DNA from: CAZGSG01 sp964528095
GTDB lineage: Bacteria > Bacteroidota > Bacteroidia > Chitinophagales > Chitinophagaceae
Assembly: GCA_964528095.1 (NCBI GenBank)
Contig: CAZGSG010000281.1
Coordinates: 1 to 7,674, forward strand
DNA length: 7,674 nt
Direction of reading: 5' to 3'
The position numbers and the translations under genes are program-made. Position 1 is the first letter of the stretch; each line of letters opens with the position of its first letter. The notes beneath the pieces were generated by a model. That model did not search any database. It saw only the letters and a program-made list of their open reading frames with translations, and was not told the DNA's origin. Of the stretch, positions 1-6,829 are shown piece by piece.

Positions 1-54
1 TAGAGCATCAGATTGTGGTTCTGAGGGTCGCCGGTTCGAGCCCGGTTAGCCACC
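1..54 (+). tRNA. tRNA-His (anticodon GTG), 3' part only
   Basis: The 5' part (acceptor strand and most of the D arm) lies outside the window. The visible part folds well. The anticodon stem is 8-12 with 20-24 (five pairs), its loop is 13-19, and the anticodon GTG is at 15-17, which reads His codons. The T stem is 30-34 with 42-46 (one G-T pair), enclosing a TTCGAGC loop. The 3' acceptor strand is 47-53. The base after it (54) is C, as expected for tRNA-His, where C73 pairs with the extra G-1. CCA is not encoded, because CAA follows; it would be added after transcription. Confidence 0.93.
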
Positions 55-55
55 C

Positions 56-90
56 AAACCCTGTTTCTTCTGAAACGGGGTTTTATTTTA
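56..90 (+). terminator. Intrinsic terminator after tRNA-His
   Basis: Positions 56-67 pair with 72-83 to give a 12-bp stem with one T-G pair around a TTCT loop. The 3' arm ends in a T run that continues as TTTTATTTTATT. It begins two bases after the tRNA, so it most likely ends the tRNA transcript and separates it from the membrane-protein gene starting at 119. Confidence 0.85.
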
Positions 91-118
91 TTACAGATTT
101 ATCATAGATAGTTTTTTC

Positions 119-727
119 ATGAATTACTGGCTGATTTTAATACCCCTGTTGTCTGCACTGACCGGCTGGATAATTGTCCGCCTCTTCACCTGGTCATTGT
201 TTCACCCCCTGCTACCTAAAAAGATAGCTGGCTTCAGCTTTCAGGGTATCATTCCAAAAAATAAAGGAGTAATTGCTGAAAAAGCAGGCAAACTGGCCGC
301 TGCCGAGTTTCAGACTTTCACCGGTGGACTACAGGAAAAGATCAGCGATCCTGCCAATGTTCAAAAGATTCTTCCCATGATCGAAGAACATGTAGATGAT
401 TTCCTGCGAAACAAGCTGAAAGCCCAAATGCCCATGATCGGTATGTTTATTGGCGATAAGACCATTACGACCATGAAAGCCGTTTTTTTAAAAGAGATCG
501 AAGAACTTTTTCCAAAAGTGATCGATCAGTATGCAGGGAACCTGATCAACAGCTTTAATATTGAGCAATTGGTAGCTGAAAAAATAGCCGGCATTTCTTC
601 CGCCAACCTTGAAAAGCAATTCAACGAACGTTTTTCGGGCCAGGTCAGCTCCATTACAAAAACCGCAATGCTCATAGGCCTGTTTATTGGCCTGGTCCAA
701 CTCGCTATTATCTTGCTTCTTAGCTGA
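119..727 (+). CDS. DUF445-family membrane protein (YheB-like)
   Basis: The product has 202 aa. A hydrophobic N-terminal segment (about residues 3-24) leads into the DUF445-type stretch with HPLLPKKIAGFSFQGIIPKNK-like sequence at about 29-49. A long, charged, probably helical middle region follows (about 50-180), and then a second hydrophobic segment at about 182-201 that ends the protein. This gives two membrane anchors with a helical domain between them, at about the length of short DUF445 proteins. The family's biochemical role is not established and I assign none. The ATG at 119 is the only start that keeps the whole first membrane segment; no clear Shine-Dalgarno sequence precedes it. It lies between the tRNA terminator and an independent receptor gene, so it is probably monocistronic. 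Family assignment is fairly sure. Confidence 0.85.
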   Translation: MNYWLILIPLLSALTGWIIVRLFTWSLFHPLLPKKIAGFSFQGIIPKNKGVIAEKAGKLAAAEFQTFTGGLQEKISDPANVQKILPMIEEHVDDFLRNKLKAQMPMIGMFIGDKTITTMKAVFLKEIEELFPKVIDQYAGNLINSFNIEQLVAEKIAGISSANLEKQFNERFSGQVSSITKTAMLIGLFIGLVQLAIILLLS

Positions 728-748
728 TTACTTACTAATATCACCCCA

Positions 749-781
749 AAAAGGCCTTTTGCATCAGTAGTATTGCCTTTT
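749..781 (+). terminator. Possible weak terminator or hairpin after the DUF445 gene
   Basis: AAAAGGC (749-755) can pair with GCCTTTT (775-781) around a 19-nt loop. AAAAGGCCTTTT (749-760) is also a 12-bp perfect palindrome. The only T run is inside the 3' arm and the loop is large, so this is a weak terminator candidate. Nothing better is present between the two genes. Confidence 0.3.
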
Positions 782-815
782 ATCAAATTGTCATGCTTAT
801 GTCAGCAAGTTATAC

Positions 816-823
816 CACCTTTG
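816..823 (+). promoter_or_regulatory. Possible -7 box for the receptor gene
   Basis: CACCTTTG matches the Bacteroidota -7 consensus TAnnTTTG at all but the first base and lies 24 nt before the ATG at 848. No convincing -33 TTG is found at the usual 19-21 nt spacing; the nearest TTG (788-790) is 25 nt away. The call is tentative. Confidence 0.3.
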
Positions 824-847
824 CACGTCTAATCTGAAAATTTATAC

Positions 848-3460
848 ATGAGAATCTTTTTGACCGCTGTGTTGCTGATTGCCATCACCTCTTTATATGC
901 TCAACCTCCCGCACGTAGCGGCGCCGGTCAGCAAATGAATGGCCGGTTTTATGGAAAACTGGTAGAAACCATTTCCGGAAAATCTGTAGAATACGCTTCT
1001 GTTCAGCTAACGCAAAACAGAATGGATACAGCTACCAAACAACGCAAGGATGTGATCGTGACGGGTATGCTGACAAAAGCCAATGGAGAATTCAGCCTGG
1101 AAAATATACCCCTTTTCGGACAATATAAACTGAAGGTCACTGCTATCGGTTACAAACCTTATGAGCAGACCGTTGGATTTGATCTGAAAAGACCTGAAGG
1201 CGGCGCTCCCGATCCATCAGCCATGCTCAACGCGTTGGACAAAGACCTTGGTAATATAAAAATGGAACTGGAAGAAAAGGTGCTGGAGAATGTAACCGTA
1301 AATGCAACACGCCCGGGCCTGACCTTAGGTATCGATCGCAAAGTATTTAATGTAGATAAGAATATTGTTTCTGCCGGCGGTACTGCTGTTGATATTATGC
1401 GGAATGTACCATCTTTAAATGTAGATATAGATGGAAACGTGACCATGCGTAACAATGCTCCCCAGATTTTTGTGGATGGCCGTCCTTCCAATCTTACATT
1501 GGAACAGATTCCTGCAGACGCGATCCAAAGTGTGGAACTCATCACGAACCCTTCTGCCAAGTTTGATGCGTCAGGCGGAACATCCGGTATTTTAAATATT
1601 GTTTTAAAGAAAGAAAAGAAAGTTGGCTACAATGGAAATCTGAGAGCGAATATCGACTCCCGCGCTAAAATAGGCCTGGGTGGTGATATCAACCTGCGCC
1701 AGCAAAAAGTGAATATGTTCGTGAGCGGAATGTATAATCAGCGCAAGTCCATCAGCACCGGTAATACGGAACGACTCAACCTGTTCGATACCCCTGATAC
1801 TTATCTATTACAAAATGACCGCTCTACAATGAATGGCGCTTTCGGCTTTGGCCGCGCAGGTATCGATTATTTTATCAATAACCGCAGTACACTTTCATTG
1901 AGCGGAAACTTTGCAAAAGGAAGTTTCAAACCAAATACGATCAGTGATATCCTGGTAGACACCCTCTTTTCTCCGAAAAGATCTTCGTATTACGAACGTG
2001 CTTCCAATTCAAAAGGAGATTTCAGAAACCTGGGAACCACGCTTAGCTTTAAACATAATTTTCCAAAAGCAGGCCGTGAGTTTACTGCAGATGTGACTTA
2101 TAATAAAAGCAAAAACAATAATAGCAACCTTATTATAACAGATACTTTTAGTGTACCACAATACCAGAACATAGGCACATTCAGTCAAAAACAGGAAGCA
2201 TTTGGCGACAATGAGAACGTGGTAATTCAAACTGATTTCGTCAATCCTATTAATGACAAGTCAAAAGTTGAAATGGGACTGAGAGCGCAGTTGAGAAAAA
2301 ACAGCAGTACCAGCGCTTTTTATCTTGAAAAAGGCGGCGCTTACATTATACAGCCTTTGTCACAGGTTGACTATGAAAGCAATGACCAGGTATACGCGGC
2401 GTATGCGACCTATTCTGCTCAGGTAAAATCGTTCGGCTATCAACTTGGATTAAGAGCTGAAAGTTCCAATTACGAAGGAAAGCTGCGTACTACCAATGAG
2501 ATCTTCGATATTAAATTCCCTGTCAGTCTGTTTCCCAGCGTATTTGTTTCACAAAAACTGGGAGACGATCAGAGCCTGCAGTTGAATTATAGCCGCAGGA
2601 TCAACCGCCCTAATTTCTGGCAGCTCACTCCTATTACGGACTCCTCCGATAAATTGAATCCAAGCAAAGGTAATCCCGGTCTGAAACCCGAGTTTACTAA
2701 TTCTTTCGAATTGTCGTATGAAAAAACCTTTAAGAACAAAGGCAATTTCCTGGCATCTATTTATTATAAACATACTACAGACCTGATCACCCGTTTCCAG
2801 GAAATTGGAACAGGCTCCGGTGGAGAAACAATTGCATTGAACACCTATATCAATGCTAATTCAAGTTATGTTACCGGTATAGAACTTACATCGAGAAATA
2901 ATCTTACCAAATGGTGGGAGTTTACGCCTAACCTGAATGTGTATACTTCAGATGTAAAGATCAATATCCCTGGTGAAGCCGATCAGCCTAAACTGACCAG
3001 CTTTTTTGCCAAGGTCAATAACAACTTTAAGCTGCCTAAAAATATTTCTATACAACTGTCAGGCGATTACCAATCCAAGACCGTATTACCTCCTGGTGGT
3101 AGCAGCAGCAACCGTGGTGGTGGATTTGGCGGTGGAATGTTCGGAGGCGCTGCTTCCGCTTCACAAGGATATGTTCGCCCTAACTACGGTGTTGATATTG
3201 CTGTACGATATGAATTCCTCAAGAACAGAACGGCATCTGTTTCGGTTAATATGAATGATATCTTCCGTACACGACGTTCAGATATTCACTCAGAATCATC
3301 CTTCCTTGTGCAGGATGCTTTCCGCAGGCGTGACCCGCAGGTATTGCGTATTAATTTCAACTGGAGATTTGGTAAGTTTGATCCAAATCTTTTCAAAAGA
3401 AAAAATACAAAAACCCAGGGCGATGGTGGCGCAATGGACGGTATGAATGGCGGTCAATAA
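848..3460 (+). CDS. TonB-dependent-receptor-like outer membrane beta-barrel protein
   Basis: The product has 870 aa. A signal peptide (residues 1-18, probably cut between LYA and Q19) sends it across the inner membrane. Residues about 32-115 form a carboxypeptidase-regulatory-like beta-sandwich (GKLVETISGKSVEYASV ... NGEFSLENIP ... YKLKVTAIGYK). Residues about 149-255 form the plug, with FVDGRPS, IQSVELITNPSAKFDASG and GILNIVLKK. The rest is a beta-barrel of the outer-membrane beta-barrel family 3 type, containing NRPNFWQLTP and NPSKGNPGLKPEFTNSFELSYEKTF. A Gly/Ser-rich stretch at about 750-773 is probably a surface loop. The barrel ends near NWRFGKFD, followed by a polar Gly/Met-rich tail of about 20 residues. 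No TonB box is obvious and no SusD-like partner lies beside it, so the substrate cannot be named. It has its own terminator and appears monocistronic. Confidence 0.9.
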   Translation: MRIFLTAVLLIAITSLYAQPPARSGAGQQMNGRFYGKLVETISGKSVEYASVQLTQNRMDTATKQRKDVIVTGMLTKANGEFSLENIPLFGQYKLKVTAIGYKPYEQTVGFDLKRPEGGAPDPSAMLNALDKDLGNIKMELEEKVLENVTVNATRPGLTLGIDRKVFNVDKNIVSAGGTAVDIMRNVPSLNVDIDGNVTMRNNAPQIFVDGRPSNLTLEQIPADAIQSVELITNPSAKFDASGGTSGILNIVLKKEKKVGYNGNLRANIDSRAKIGLGGDINLRQQKVNMFVSGMYNQRKSISTGNTERLNLFDTPDTYLLQNDRSTMNGAFGFGRAGIDYFINNRSTLSLSGNFAKGSFKPNTISDILVDTLFSPKRSSYYERASNSKGDFRNLGTTLSFKHNFPKAGREFTADVTYNKSKNNNSNLIITDTFSVPQYQNIGTFSQKQEAFGDNENVVIQTDFVNPINDKSKVEMGLRAQLRKNSSTSAFYLEKGGAYIIQPLSQVDYESNDQVYAAYATYSAQVKSFGYQLGLRAESSNYEGKLRTTNEIFDIKFPVSLFPSVFVSQKLGDDQSLQLNYSRRINRPNFWQLTPITDSSDKLNPSKGNPGLKPEFTNSFELSYEKTFKNKGNFLASIYYKHTTDLITRFQEIGTGSGGETIALNTYINANSSYVTGIELTSRNNLTKWWEFTPNLNVYTSDVKINIPGEADQPKLTSFFAKVNNNFKLPKNISIQLSGDYQSKTVLPPGGSSSNRGGGFGGGMFGGAASASQGYVRPNYGVDIAVRYEFLKNRTASVSVNMNDIFRTRRSDIHSESSFLVQDAFRRRDPQVLRINFNWRFGKFDPNLFKRKNTKTQGDGGAMDGMNGGQ

Positions 3461-3482
3461 TAAACACTGGTTCCAAATAGAT

Positions 3483-3516
3483 AAAAACCTCTTCCTTGTG
3501 AAGAGGTTTTTTAGTT
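3483..3516 (+). terminator. Intrinsic terminator after the receptor gene
   Basis: Positions 3483-3494 pair with 3500-3511 to give a perfect 12-bp stem (AAAAACCTCTTC with GAAGAGGTTTTT) around a CTTGT loop, followed by more T. It begins 22 nt after the receptor stop codon. The A run on the 5' side means it could also work on the opposite strand. Confidence 0.9.
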
Positions 3517-3571
3517 TACTACTGCAAAATCAATCGGCAAAACCCTTTTTTTATGAAGACCTGAATGAATG

Positions 3572-3579
3572 TATATTTG
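3572..3579 (+). promoter_or_regulatory. Probable -7 box for the glycan operon
   Basis: TATATTTG is an exact match to TAnnTTTG. About 19 nt upstream is a T-rich stretch (3545-3552) in place of a clean TTG -33 element. The box ends only 7 nt before the ATG at 3587, so transcription would start at or within a few bases of that codon and the mRNA could be leaderless. It lies after a strong terminator and before three packed genes, which suits an operon promoter. Confidence 0.5.
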
Positions 3580-3586
3580 AATCTTT

Positions 3587-4597
3587 ATGAATTCAACACT
3601 TCAATTTGCTATTATCGGATGCGGAAAAATTGCCCAGCGACACGCTGCTGAAATAGTGAAACATGGAGACCTGGCAGGTGTATGTGATATTGTAAAAAAT
3701 AAGGCCGATATGCTGGGCACGCAGTATAACGCAAGACCTTATTATACGATCGAAGATCTTTTGGATCATGAAAAGGGGTTGGACATTGTTTCTATATGCA
3801 CGCCGAACGGGCTGCATGCGTTACATACAATAAAAGCGCTAAAGGCTGGCAAACATGTTCTTTGCGAAAAACCATTGTGTATATCCTCCGCAGACGCAAA
3901 AACAATGAATGAAGCCGCAATAAAAGCGGGAAAAAAGTTGTTCGTGGTAAAGTCCACCCGATACAATCCTGCCCTGGTATCTCTTAAAAAAATACTGGAT
4001 GAAAACAGGCTTGGCAAACTTTACAGTTTCCAGCTAAACTGTTTCTGGAACCGCCCCGGGGAATACTATGCCGACTCCTGGAGAGGATCAAAAGACCTGG
4101 ATGGTGGAACGCTTTTTACACAATTCAGTCATTATATCGACGCGTTACTCTGGCTATTGGGCGATATCAGGGAAGTATCAGGATTCAGGAAAAATCTTGC
4201 GCATAGAGATACAATCGAGTTTGAAGATACCGGGGCTGTTGCAATTGAAATGGCCAACGGAATGACCGGCGGATTAAACTGGTCGATTAATACATTTCAA
4301 AAAAACATGGAAGTGTCCTTAACTATACTCGCAGAAAAAGGAAGTCTTCGCATAGGCGGTGAGTATATGAACCAGGTAGAATATCAGCTTTCGGACCAGG
4401 TTATTATAGATGATCCTGTTCCGGGAAATGCCAATGATTATGGCTTTTATAAAGGTTCAATGAGTAATCATGGTAAGATCTATGAAAATCTTATCAGGGC
4501 CCTGGAAGATAATTCGCATCCTTTTGCTAATGCGGAAGATGGAATGAAAACCGTTGAAACAATAGAAAGAATTTATAAATCCGTTCCTTTGTCCTGA
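3587..4597 (+). CDS. Gfo/Idh/MocA oxidoreductase, WbpB/WlbA-like UDP-sugar dehydrogenase
   Basis: The product has 336 aa, a normal length for the family. Residues 5-120 form an N-terminal NAD(P)-binding Rossmann fold with GCGKIAQRH (11-19) and CTPNGLHA (71-78). The conserved EKP (94-96) contains the likely catalytic lysine K95. The C-terminal substrate domain carries RYNPA (125-129), WNRPGEYY (154-161), WRG (165-167) and DGGTLFTQFSHYID (172-185), with H182 and D185 at the usual active-site positions. The WNRP...YY...WRG...DGG...Q..H combination resembles WbpB/WlbA. Those enzymes oxidise C3 of UDP-N-acetylglucosaminuronate on the way to 2,3-diamino sugars of surface polysaccharides. This substrate is inferred; the usual aminotransferase and acetyltransferase partners are not in the window. 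It is the first gene of a three-gene cluster, 13 nt before the next start. No Shine-Dalgarno sequence is evident. Confidence 0.88.
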   Translation: MNSTLQFAIIGCGKIAQRHAAEIVKHGDLAGVCDIVKNKADMLGTQYNARPYYTIEDLLDHEKGLDIVSICTPNGLHALHTIKALKAGKHVLCEKPLCISSADAKTMNEAAIKAGKKLFVVKSTRYNPALVSLKKILDENRLGKLYSFQLNCFWNRPGEYYADSWRGSKDLDGGTLFTQFSHYIDALLWLLGDIREVSGFRKNLAHRDTIEFEDTGAVAIEMANGMTGGLNWSINTFQKNMEVSLTILAEKGSLRIGGEYMNQVEYQLSDQVIIDDPVPGNANDYGFYKGSMSNHGKIYENLIRALEDNSHPFANAEDGMKTVETIERIYKSVPLS

Positions 4598-4610
4598 ACT
4601 TAACTTCAGC

Positions 4611-5702
4611 GTGAAAAGTATTCTCTTTACCATTACGAATGATATAACGTACGACCAGCGGATGCAGCGTATTTGCAATTCGCTTGCGCAAAATGGTTAT
4701 GCCGTAACCCTGGTAGGTGTAAGACGTAAAAACTCGAGGCCACTTTCGGCAGAGAAATTTGCGCAAAAAAGAATCCCTCTTTTTTTTCAGAAAGGAAAAC
4801 TTTTTTATGCCGAGTATAATCTCCGGCTTTTCTTTTATCTATTGTTTAAAAAAATGGATGCGGTATGTGCTATCGATCTGGATACGATCCTCCCCTGTCT
4901 TTTTGTTTCGCGCATCCGGAAAATACCCCGCATATACGACGCGCATGAATTATTTACTGAACTAAAAGAAGTAGCCACACGCCCGGCTATTAAACGTATG
5001 TGGACAAAAGTGGAAAAATATGCTGTACCCCGCTTTAAAACCGGGTATACCGTGAGCAAAAGCGTAGCCGATGAATTAAACAGCCGATATGGGGTGAACT
5101 ATGCTATTATTCGAAACATAACAAGCCTGAAGGAGCAGGATAACAATATCGCGAGAGAGCATTTTATTGTATACCAGGGAGCAGTCAATGAAGGACGGGG
5201 TTTTGAATACCTGGTGCCTGCCATGACAGAAGTAAACACGCAATTGCAGATATGCGGTGATGGCAATTTTATGCCCCGGTTAAAAGAATTGATCAGGGAA
5301 TATAAACTGGAACACAGGATCAGCCTGCTGGGCATGCTGCCCCCCGCTGAACTGAACGCAATTGCCCGGCGCGCGAAGCTGGGGATTGGACTGGTTGAAA
5401 ATGAGGGGAAAAATCAATATTTTTCGCTTGGAAACAAATTTTTTGACTACATGCATGCCGCCCTCCCTCAGATCAGTATGGATTACCCGGAATACAGGGA
5501 AATTAACCGTCAATTTGAAGTGGCCGTCCTTATCGACAGCCTGAAACCTGAAAAAATAGCCCGGGCAATCAACAATTTGCTGTCGGATGGTGTTCTATAC
5601 GATATGTTACAGCAAAATTGCCTCAGGGCGAGACAGGAGCTGAATTGGCAGCAGGAAGAAAAAAAGCTGCTGAAATTTTATGACCATTTTCTTAACCATT
5701 GA
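4611..5702 (+). CDS. GT-B glycosyltransferase, family 4-like (GTG start)
   Basis: The product has 363 aa. The N-terminal domain opens with SILFTITNDITYDQRMQRIC (residues 3-22), a form typical of Bacteroidota family 4-type glycosyltransferases, and includes CAIDLDT and IYDAHELFTE (about 86-121). The C-terminal donor-binding domain runs from about residue 185: YQGAVNEGRGFEYL, then LLGMLPPAELNAIA (about 238-252), then GLVENEGKNQYFSLGNKFFD, where the acidic and lysine residues of a nucleotide-sugar site are expected. It should transfer a sugar from an activated donor to a growing glycan on the cytoplasmic side; donor and acceptor are unknown. The start is GTG, because the next in-frame ATG (residue 18) would remove the conserved first strand. 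It starts 13 nt after the dehydrogenase stop and overlaps the next gene by 4 nt. A T8 tract at 4780-4787 lies early in the reading frame. Confidence 0.87.
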   Translation: MKSILFTITNDITYDQRMQRICNSLAQNGYAVTLVGVRRKNSRPLSAEKFAQKRIPLFFQKGKLFYAEYNLRLFFYLLFKKMDAVCAIDLDTILPCLFVSRIRKIPRIYDAHELFTELKEVATRPAIKRMWTKVEKYAVPRFKTGYTVSKSVADELNSRYGVNYAIIRNITSLKEQDNNIAREHFIVYQGAVNEGRGFEYLVPAMTEVNTQLQICGDGNFMPRLKELIREYKLEHRISLLGMLPPAELNAIARRAKLGIGLVENEGKNQYFSLGNKFFDYMHAALPQISMDYPEYREINRQFEVAVLIDSLKPEKIARAINNLLSDGVLYDMLQQNCLRARQELNWQQEEKKLLKFYDHFLNH

Positions 5703-6829
5703 GTAAGCACCTGCACATAGTATGCCTGGACGTGCCCTGGCCTGCCGATTATGGCGGCGCTATAGACATGATGAACAGGATCATCATGCTAAAAAAAGCC
5801 GGTATACGTATTCACCTGCATTATTTTAGTTATAATGAAAGAGGCACTCCCAATGAACTGGACCAGTTTTGTGAAACCATTCATATATACGAACGTAAAC
5901 AGGGACGCAAAGGGTTTTCGTTAAAAACACCTTATATCATCTCTTCCAGGATAAATGATGACCTCGTACAGGAGTTGAACAAAGACAATTACCCGGTTTG
6001 ACTCGAAGTCATTCATTGTACCGGTATTCTGCCATTACTAAACACAAAGGATCGAAAGATCGTTGTGCGCATGCACAATGAAGAAAGTATTTATTATAAG
6101 GAACTGGCAAGATCTGCCACCGGGCTTTTTCAAAAAGCGTATTTCCATAACGAAAGCCGCTTGTTGAAAAACTATTCTCATCACCTGCCGGAAGAGTGTG
6201 TATATGCCTGCGTGTCGGAAACAGATATTCATATCCTGAAGGATGAATACAAACTTCCAAATGTGGAATTCATGTCCACGTTTCCAGCATGGCAGCAGGT
6301 TGAATCACAAGAGGGGAAAGGATGTATCTGTCTTTATCATGGCAACCTGGGTGTACCTGAAAATGAGGAAGCGGCTATCTGGCTGCTCTGCAAAGTATTT
6401 ACAAAAGTGCGGGTCCCCTTTGTTATCGCTGGTAAGAAACCATCCAAGCGTTTACAGAAAGTAGCGCATTTATGCCAGCATACCTGCCTGATAGCAGATC
6501 CCAGTGAGACGGAAATGAATGATCTTGTTCGCAAAGCACATATCAATGTACTCCCCTGTTTTAATAAAAACATTACCGGTATCCGCCTGAAACTGCTTCA
6601 CGCGTTATTTGAAGGACGACATTGCATAGTAAATGAGCCAATGGTTGCCGGCACCGGCCTGGAACCAGCTTGCCATATCGGCTCCAATGCAAATGGTTTT
6701 GCATCTATTATCACCCAGCTGTATCATCTTCCTTTTGCTGAAGAAGAAATACGCCTGAGAAAAAGGTTACTGGGCTCCACCTATGATAATGAAAAAAATA
6801 CCAGCCAGCTTATTCAATGGTTATGGTAG
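5699..6829 (+). pseudogene. GT-B glycosyltransferase interrupted by one in-frame TGA
   Basis: Reading from TTG at 5699 gives 100 codons, a TGA at 5999-6001, then 275 further codons in the same frame to TAG at 6827-6829. That is 376 positions, a full glycosyltransferase length. The first part has HIVCLDVPWPADYGGAIDMM (residues 6-25). After the TGA come LEVIHCT (102-108), VRMHNEE (123-129), YHGNLGVPENEEAA (213-226), FVIAGKKPS, GIRLKLLHALFEGRH (294-308) and GTGLEPACH (318-326). Both parts belong to one Bacteroidota glycosyltransferase family, so one gene has been split. No frameshift is involved. The TTG start overlaps the previous stop as TTGA, suggesting translational coupling; no ATG occurs before residue 24. 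A fragment could restart at GTG 6065 or ATG 6071 but would lack the N-terminal acceptor domain. A sequencing error or readthrough cannot be excluded. The 3' end overlaps the opposing ABC ATPase gene by 20 bp. Confidence 0.82.

Noticed and set aside
109..116. TAGTTTTT as a -7 box for the DUF445 gene
   Set aside because: It ends 2 nt before the ATG, so transcription would start inside the coding region.
1..118. tRNA-His 3' end as an integration site for a mobile element
   Set aside because: No integrase gene and no repeat of the tRNA 3' end is visible in the window; the tRNA is followed directly by its own terminator and an ordinary gene.
3006..3446. Two plus-strand open frames of 82 and 63 codons within the 3' end of the receptor gene
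   Set aside because: They are frame shadows of the receptor coding region, with no family-like sequence or start signals of their own.
5999..6080. Selenocysteine or programmed recoding at the TGA, with hairpins downstream (GATC-GAAA-GATC at 6050-6061 and TTGTGC-GCAT-GCACAA at 6063-6078)
   Set aside because: A bacterial selenocysteine element should begin within a few bases of the TGA, and I see no good hairpin there. The two small hairpins start about 50 nt away and lie in conserved coding sequence. The family does not carry a catalytic Cys at this position.
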